10,447 nucleotides of DNA from a bacterium (GTDB lineage Bacteria; Pseudomonadota; Alphaproteobacteria; Caulobacterales; Hyphomonadaceae). Of this stretch, positions 6,209-10,447 are shown one piece after another. The notes below the pieces were generated by a model, which saw nothing but the letters and a program-made list of their open reading frames with translations, searched no databases and was not told where the DNA came from. The stretch's first letter is position 1, and each line of letters opens with the position of its first letter. The DNA lies in assembly GCA_030824255.1 (NCBI GenBank), contig JAVBYB010000519.1:1-10447 (forward strand). Direction: 5' to 3'. The position numbers and the translations under genes were made by a program.

Positions 6209-7441
6209 ATGACGGAGCGTCGTGAGACGGACCAGGCGTTTGCCGATGGTGAACGGATTGCAAAATACCTCGCCAGCGCGGGCGTTGCATCGCGCCGCGA
6301 TGTTGAACGGATGATTGCCGAAGGGCGGGTCAGCGTTGACGGGCGAAAGCTCGACACCCCCGCATTCAAGGTTACGGGCAGGGAGAAAATCCTGGTTGAT
6401 GGCCTGCCGATTGGCCGGCCCGACGCCACCCGGCTGTGGCGCTATCACAAGCCGGTCGGCCTGATGACCACCAACAAGGATCCGGACGGCCGCGCGACGA
6501 TCTTCGACGATATGCCGACGGACCTGCCACGTGTGCTGACCGTCGGTCGACTGGACATCAACACTGAAGGCCTGCTTCTTCTGACCAATGACGGCGAGCT
6601 GGCGCGCGCGCTGGAGCTGCCATCAACCGGCCTGCAACGTACCTATCGGGCGCGCGCCTATGGCCGGATCAAGCAGGAAGAGCTCGACCGCCTGCGCGAT
6701 GGGATCGTGCACGAGGGCGTTGAGTACAAGTCCATCATCGCAAAACTGGATCGGGTGACTGGATCGAACTGCTGGATCGAGGTCACGCTCACCGAAGGAA
6801 AAAATCGCGAGGTGCGTCGCGCACTCGAAACGCTCGGACTGAAGGTGAACAGGCTGATCCGCATCTCCTATGGCTCGTTCCGCCTGGACGACCTTGGCGC
6901 CGGGGCGCTGGAGGAAGTTGAGGCGGCGGAGCTGTTGTCGGAGTTGTCGGATCATATCTCGGAGAAGCGCAGGCCGACGCCGTTCGCACGTCGCGACACG
7001 CAGCGCGCAAAGGTCAAGGACGCCAAGGCGCAACACGCGAAGCCGCAGCATGCGCGTCAGAAGCCGCGCCCGATGGGCGATCCGGAGGGGCGCCGCAAGG
7101 GGCTCAACTCGTTCGTCGATAACCGGCTGCAAAAGAACAAACCGGCCAGAACCGGCGCCGGCGGCAAACCCGGCCGGGACAAGCCCGGTTTCGCCGCCAA
7201 GGCAGGCGCAACGCGCAAACCTGGCGGAGCAGGGAAACCGATTGGCGCGGCTCAACCTGCGCGCGGCGGCAAGCCCGTGGCGGGCGGCAGGCCAGAGGGG
7301 GCAGGCCGGTCGCGCGGAACGGGCAGCCCGAGCGCGGCGGGCCGGCCAGGTAGAACTGACAGGTCGGGCGCCAGCGGTCGTCCGGGAGCGCCAAAACGGC
7401 CCGGCGGGAAACCTGTTCGCGGCCCGCGCGGACCACGCTAG
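6209..7441 (+). CDS. rluB: RluB/RsuA-family 23S rRNA pseudouridine synthase with long basic tail
   Basis: This 410-residue enzyme isomerises a uridine in ribosomal RNA to pseudouridine. RluB in E. coli acts on 23S rRNA U2605. An S4 RNA-binding domain (about 16-62, with YLASAGVASRRDVERMI) precedes the catalytic domain (about 75-245). The latter carries the family motif GRLDINTEGLLLLTNDG with catalytic Asp116, then KNREVRRALETLGLKVNRLIRISYG. From about 251 to the end, roughly 160 residues are low complexity, rich in Gly, Pro, Arg, Lys and Ala with few acidic residues, and surely disordered. E. coli RluB is about 290 residues with a shorter basic tail, so this is a long version, of a kind known in alphaproteobacteria. 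ATG follows GGAAGGA closely. It lies 61 bases after paralogue B with no terminator between, and 24 bases before the GST. RluB is preferred over RsuA and RluE because of the tail and the overall wording, from memory. Confidence 0.92.
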   Translation: MTERRETDQAFADGERIAKYLASAGVASRRDVERMIAEGRVSVDGRKLDTPAFKVTGREKILVDGLPIGRPDATRLWRYHKPVGLMTTNKDPDGRATIFDDMPTDLPRVLTVGRLDINTEGLLLLTNDGELARALELPSTGLQRTYRARAYGRIKQEELDRLRDGIVHEGVEYKSIIAKLDRVTGSNCWIEVTLTEGKNREVRRALETLGLKVNRLIRISYGSFRLDDLGAGALEEVEAAELLSELSDHISEKRRPTPFARRDTQRAKVKDAKAQHAKPQHARQKPRPMGDPEGRRKGLNSFVDNRLQKNKPARTGAGGKPGRDKPGFAAKAGATRKPGGAGKPIGAAQPARGGKPVAGGRPEGAGRSRGTGSPSAAGRPGRTDRSGASGRPGAPKRPGGKPVRGPRGPR

Positions 7442-7465
7442 ACTCCGCCCAACAGGGAGAGAGAC

Positions 7466-8086
7466 ATGAAGCTCTATTATGCGCGGATGGCGCCGAACCC
7501 GGATCGCGTGCGCTTTTTCCTGCAGGAGAAAGGGCAGTGGGATGCGTTTCCCAAGACCGAAATCAGCATCATGAAGAACGAGCATCGCGATCCCGCCTAT
7601 CGCGCACTCAGCCCCATGGCGCATGTGCCAGTGCTGGAGCTTGAGGATGGGACCGGTCTCTCGGAGAGCCGCGCCATCTGTACATATCTGGAAGGTCTTT
7701 ATCCCGAACCTAACCTGATGGGCGTCGATCCGCTGGAACGCGCGAAAATCGAGATGTGGGATCGCCGCGTCGAGCTGACCTACTTCATGCAGATCGCCGG
7801 CTGGTTCCGCAACTCGCACCCCGCAATGGCGGAACTGGAAAAGCCGCAGAGCGCGGAATGGGCCGGCATTTCCGAGGGACGCGCAAGAAAAGTCGCGACC
7901 TTCTTCGACAGGCGGCTAAGCGAGTCTACCTACGTCGCGGGCGATCGCTTCACCATCGCGGATATCACGCTCCACGTGGCGCTGGGCTTCGGGAAGCTGG
8001 TGAAGTTCAAGCCATGGGAGGCGGAGCACCCCAACCTCGCAGCATGGCGGGAGCGGGTGAGCGCAAGGGCGGGTCTGGCGGCTTGA
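7466..8086 (+). CDS. Glutathione S-transferase family protein
   Basis: This 206-residue cytosolic protein starts at ATG after AGGGAGAG (7453-7460). The thioredoxin-like N-terminal domain spans about 1-80 with the cis-proline and glutathione-binding elements VPVLE (54-58) and SESRAI (66-71). The all-helical C-terminal domain spans about 90-200 and has the N-capping box in GDRFTIADITLH. Family members conjugate or reduce with glutathione. At the usual catalytic Ser/Cys position (S/C-P-N-x-x-x-V-R) it reads APNPDRVR, with Ala9 in place of the nucleophile. From memory this is common in a related subgroup of bacterial GSTs, so the activity may rely on another residue (Tyr4, Tyr5) or differ. It lies 24 bases after the pseudouridine synthase, probably in one transcript. 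Substrate is unknown. Confidence 0.93.
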   Translation: MKLYYARMAPNPDRVRFFLQEKGQWDAFPKTEISIMKNEHRDPAYRALSPMAHVPVLELEDGTGLSESRAICTYLEGLYPEPNLMGVDPLERAKIEMWDRRVELTYFMQIAGWFRNSHPAMAELEKPQSAEWAGISEGRARKVATFFDRRLSESTYVAGDRFTIADITLHVALGFGKLVKFKPWEAEHPNLAAWRERVSARAGLAA

Positions 8087-8103
8087 TTGTCAGATCGATC
8101 GAC

Positions 8104-8179
8104 TGGCAGGGGCGACAGGGATCGAACCTGCGACATCCGGTTTTGGAGACCGGCACTCTACCAGCTGAGCTACACCCCT
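8104..8179 (-). tRNA. tRNA-Trp (anticodon CCA)
   Basis: On the minus strand the 76-base sequence folds fully. The acceptor stem AGGGGTG pairs with CGCCCCT (one G-T pair), the discriminator is G, and the 3' CCA is encoded. The D arm is GCTC-AGCTGGTA-GAGT. The anticodon stem CCGGT/ACCGG closes the loop CTCCAAA with anticodon CCA. The T arm carries GGTTCGATCC. It lies between two plus-strand genes and so faces the GST. I see no T-rich terminator beyond its 3' end. Confidence 0.97.
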
Positions 8180-8194
8180 GTAGTCGAGGCGGAC

Positions 8195-8223
8195 GCCATA
8201 CGCGATCTGCGCGGCGAGTTCAA
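8195..8223 (-). promoter_or_regulatory. Probable promoter of tRNA-Trp
   Basis: On the minus strand TTGAAC (8223-8218) is a reasonable -35 and TATGGC (8200-8195) a weak -10, with an exact 17-base spacer. Transcription would begin around 8188, giving a leader of about nine bases before the tRNA at 8179. The remaining 8224-8290 upstream shows nothing else for the tRNA. Confidence 0.4.
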
Positions 8224-8290
8224 GGCGGGACATGACAAGGCGTGCCGGGGCGGCTAGGGACAAGGAAAACAGCCCTCCCGGATTGCGTTA

Positions 8291-8746
8291 ATGAGCTCTT
8301 CCGTCCTGATCGAGACCGGCGTCTGGGCCGGATGGCGAACCTGGCCCCACGACGCCTTCGAAAACGGCGTCGGACCCTTCTATTACCGCCGGGACGAGAA
8401 CAACCGGTCCATCAGCCGTTTCATTGCAGAACCGCGCCACATGAATGGCGGCGGCTTCATGCATGGCGGCTGCTTCATGACATTTGCCGACTTTTCCTGC
8501 TTCGCCATCTGCGAGGACCACCATCAAGGCGGGCCAGCGGTCACCGTAAACCTTTCGGCTGACTTCCTGTCGTCGGCCAGGGTCGGGGAAGTGATCGAGT
8601 CAACCGGTGAGGTCACGCGCGCGGGCGGGCGGCTGATCTACGTGCGCGGGCTGATCACGGCAGATGGCCGCCCGTGCCTGAGCTTCTCGTCGGTCATCTC
8701 CAAGATCAAGCCGCGGGTGGGCGACACGCCGCCGGTCGGCGCCTAG
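8291..8746 (+). CDS. Hotdog-fold thioesterase, PaaI/4HBT type
   Basis: This 151-residue protein is of the PaaI-like acyl-CoA thioesterase group, which hydrolyses acyl- or aroyl-CoA thioesters in the cytoplasm, usually as a tetramer. The signature is RHMNGGGFMHGGCFMTFAD, with Asn52, His58-Gly59-Gly60 and Asp67 in the places of the active site. After it come the strands AVTVNLSADFLSSARVGEVIES and GRLIYVRGLIT, the usual order for the fold. The unusual N-terminus (about 30 residues with WAGWRTWP) is longer than in minimal members. No good Shine-Dalgarno precedes ATG 8291 (a GGAAAA lies too far), so initiation may be weak. The gene ends by sharing the CTAG bases at 8743-8746 with the convergent methyltransferase. 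Substrate is unknown. Confidence 0.88.
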   Translation: MSSSVLIETGVWAGWRTWPHDAFENGVGPFYYRRDENNRSISRFIAEPRHMNGGGFMHGGCFMTFADFSCFAICEDHHQGGPAVTVNLSADFLSSARVGEVIESTGEVTRAGGRLIYVRGLITADGRPCLSFSSVISKIKPRVGDTPPVGA

Positions 8747-9627
8747 GGCTGCCAGCGCGCGAACAGGCCGGTGGGCAGAACCACATCCCGGTCAGATGAC
8801 TCCCGGATTGCCATCTCTCCTGATGTGACGTTGCCGCCAACCATGGCGGTCGCCAAAGCCTGACCAACTGCGATGTAAGACAGGCGCACGGCATAGACCG
8901 TGGCGATGACGAACAGCGGCCGGTCGCTGAGCAGTGTGCGGACATGATCCAGCAGGATCGGGAAGTCTGTCTCGAAGCGCCAGGTTTCGTTCTTCGGACC
9001 GCGGCCGAACTTCGGCGGGTCGAGCACCACCACATCATATCTGGAGCCACGGCGAAGTTCGCGTTCAACAAACTTCATCGCGTCGTCAGTGATCCAGCGG
9101 ATAGGCGCGCCGTCGAGACCCGAAAGGCTTGCGTTCTCGCGGCCCTGCGCAATTGATTTCGGAGACGCGTCGAGGTGGACGACTTCTGCGCCCGCCTTGG
9201 CCAGCGCGCATGACATGATACCCGTATACCCGAACAGGTTCAGCGCCTTGATCGGGCGGTTCGCTGCTGCAACCTGATCCATTGCCCAGCGCCAATGGAC
9301 AGAGTGCTCAGGGAAAACGCCCATGTGGCGGAAAGCGGCGAGACGGGCGTTGAGCTTCAGTCCGTTCCAGCCGATGGGCCAGTCTTCCGGCGGTTGCTTG
9401 CCGGTGAACGCCCATGCGCCGCGATCATCGTCGTCGGTCTTCGCCGAGAAAACAGCATCGGCTTTCCAGCCTTCAAGCGGGATTTTAGGCTTCCAGAAAG
9501 CCTGTGGATCAGGCCGATTGACGCGCACCTTGCCGAACCGCTCCAGCTTGCGGAGATCGCCTGAATCGAGAAGCTGGTAGTCGGACCAGTCGTCGCTGAC
9601 CAGCAGCTGGAAATCGGAAGCGCTCAT
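8743..9627 (-). CDS. Class I SAM-dependent methyltransferase, COG1092 (RlmI-like), probably rRNA-directed
   Basis: This 294-residue protein starts at ATG 9627. The stop of the upstream TrmH-family gene overlaps this start as ATGA (9627-9624), which favours it over the longer frame from 9660. An N-terminal region of about 120 residues precedes the Rossmann domain. Motif I is LNLFGYTG (129-136), Asp153 binds the SAM ribose, Asp182 is the motif III-type residue, and DPPKFGRG (203-210) is motif IV. The end, LPTGLFARW, is typical of its branch. RlmI of E. coli makes m5C1962 in 23S rRNA with a Cys nucleophile after DPPKF. Here the matching segment reads IATVYAVRLS with no Cys, and the only Cys in the protein is at 140. 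So m5C formation is unlikely, and an RNA or protein N-methylation is possible. Target unknown. Confidence 0.88.
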   Translation of the reverse strand: MSASDFQLLVSDDWSDYQLLDSGDLRKLERFGKVRVNRPDPQAFWKPKIPLEGWKADAVFSAKTDDDDRGAWAFTGKQPPEDWPIGWNGLKLNARLAAFRHMGVFPEHSVHWRWAMDQVAAANRPIKALNLFGYTGIMSCALAKAGAEVVHLDASPKSIAQGRENASLSGLDGAPIRWITDDAMKFVERELRRGSRYDVVVLDPPKFGRGPKNETWRFETDFPILLDHVRTLLSDRPLFVIATVYAVRLSYIAVGQALATAMVGGNVTSGEMAIRESSDRDVVLPTGLFARWQP

Positions 9628-10447
9628 CGGTTGGCGCCCTTGTAGCCAGTGGCGCGCCACGCCTCATACGTCATGACGCTGGTGGCGATGGCGAGGTTGA
9701 GACTGTCGGCCTTGCCCATCATCGGAATGCGAACAAGCTCATCGCAGGCCTCCTCCACCTCAGGCGGAAGCCCCGATTGCTCATTGCCCATCAGGATCAC
9801 GGAGCGTTCGCCGAACGTCGCCTTGTCGTGCGCTTGTGCGCCACGCATCGAAGCGGCGATCATGCGCGCACCGACGTCGACCCGCCATGCATTGAACTCT
9901 TCGAAGCTGGTCGCGACGATCGGCATGGCGAACAGCGATCCCATGCTCGCGCGCACGGCTTCCACGGAGAAGGGATCGCAAGTCTGGCCGAGCAGGATCA
10001 CGCCATCGCATCCTGCTGCGTCGGCCGTGCGAATGACCGTCCCGAGATTGCCGGGGTCGCGCACTTCGTACAGAGCGATGAAGCGGCGAGAGCCCGTCAC
10101 AGACAGGTCCGCAAGATTGGTGACGCGCTGCCGGAAAGCAGAAATGACAGCCTGCGGATTGTCTTTGCGCGAGAGCGTCACGAGGATCTTCTCGGTGCCG
10201 GTGAGCACACGGGCGCCGGCCGACTTCATGCGCAGCAGCAGCGCACGTGTCTGGGGGCGATCCAGCGCCGCCTGGCTGGCGAACGCGTAAGCTGGCGACC
10301 AGCCATTGGCCAACGCTTCTTCCGCATGGCGAGCGCCCTCCGCGAGAAACAGGCCTGTCTCGACGCGCTCTTTCTTTCGGTCCAGCGAGCGCAGCAACTT
10401 CACCGTTTCGTTGGCGGTGGAAGAGATGTGCTCGAAGTCGGGTCTGG
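9624..10447 (-). CDS. TrmH/SpoU-family RNA 2'-O-methyltransferase (5' end outside the window)
   Basis: This enzyme methylates a ribose 2'-OH in tRNA or rRNA with SAM through a SPOUT trefoil knot. Read from the GTG at 10403 it has 259 residues, but the frame remains open upstream to the edge for 14 more codons (ending STANETVKLLRSL). These match the usual family N-terminus (an I-S-x-x-N-x-x-V-K type opening) and contain no start codon. The real start therefore lies outside. Numbering from GTG 10403, the substrate-binding domain is about 1-100. Then come motif 1 (RDPGNLGTVIRTA, Asn119 and Arg125), motif 2 (GNEQSGLP, 206-213) and motif 3 (SLNLAIATSVMTYE, 234-247). All catalytic elements are intact. 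The stop overlaps the following methyltransferase start (ATGA), so the two are translationally coupled. The exact nucleotide modified cannot be told. Confidence 0.93.
   Translation of the reverse strand, partial: RPDFEHISSTANETVKLLRSLDRKKERVETGLFLAEGARHAEEALANGWSPAYAFASQAALDRPQTRALLLRMKSAGARVLTGTEKILVTLSRKDNPQAVISAFRQRVTNLADLSVTGSRRFIALYEVRDPGNLGTVIRTADAAGCDGVILLGQTCDPFSVEAVRASMGSLFAMPIVATSFEEFNAWRVDVGARMIAASMRGAQAHDKATFGERSVILMGNEQSGLPPEVEEACDELVRIPMMGKADSLNLAIATSVMTYEAWRATGYKGANR

Noticed and set aside
6623..7819. 398-residue minus-strand open frame
   Set aside because: Antisense to the pseudouridine synthase and GST, including its low-complexity tail. No motif or ribosome binding site.
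1..10447. CRISPR array, phage, insertion sequence, toxin-antitoxin or defence cassette
   Set aside because: No spaced repeats, terminal inverted repeats, transposase or nuclease-like motifs were seen in any frame. The genes are of ordinary chromosomal type.

Overview
The window looks like ordinary chromosomal DNA of a GC-rich alphaproteobacterium. A Caulobacterales/Hyphomonadaceae-type bacterium is my best guess, not a firm one. The reasons are the high GC at third codon positions, a DUF4287-DUF5655 protein, an RluB-type enzyme with a long basic tail, a FadE2/ACAD11-type acyl-CoA dehydrogenase, and an exported protein carrying an IVVTGSRI peptide as in TonB-dependent receptors of that group. 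I see no phage genes, insertion sequences, CRISPR arrays or toxin modules.

Layout. Positions 1-289 (minus) hold the start of an envelope protein with an N-terminal hydrophobic segment, a charged helix and the start of a glycine-rich stretch. A divergent spacer leads to a DUF4287-DUF5655 protein (433-993, plus). Facing it tail to tail is a two-gene minus-strand operon, a small three-helix membrane protein followed by a TauE/SafE (TSUP) permease (2229/2364 down to 996). A GNAT acetyltransferase (2454-3017) and an acyl-CoA dehydrogenase (3197-4474) follow on the plus strand. The second ends in two consecutive hairpins, the latter a textbook intrinsic terminator.

Positions 4606-6147 encode two exported paralogues in tandem, of a family I cannot name but which resembles the SIMPL (DUF541/YggE) fold. 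They are followed by an RluB-like pseudouridine synthase (6209-7441) and a glutathione S-transferase (7466-8086). All four run in the same direction with gaps of 99, 61 and 24 bases and no visible terminator between them.

A minus-strand tRNA-Trp with encoded CCA and its own probable promoter sits at 8104-8179. It is followed by a plus-strand hotdog-fold thioesterase (8291-8746). The right end is a minus-strand pair of SAM-dependent methyltransferases, a SpoU/TrmH 2'-O-methyltransferase that runs off the window and a class I enzyme of the COG1092 (RlmI-like) type. They overlap by ATGA. The stop codon of the class I enzyme shares a CTAG palindrome with the stop of the thioesterase.

RNA modification is a recurring theme (pseudouridine synthase, two methyltransferases, a tRNA gene), but the genes do not form one system. 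The least explained parts are the exported tandem pair and the small membrane protein coupled to the permease.
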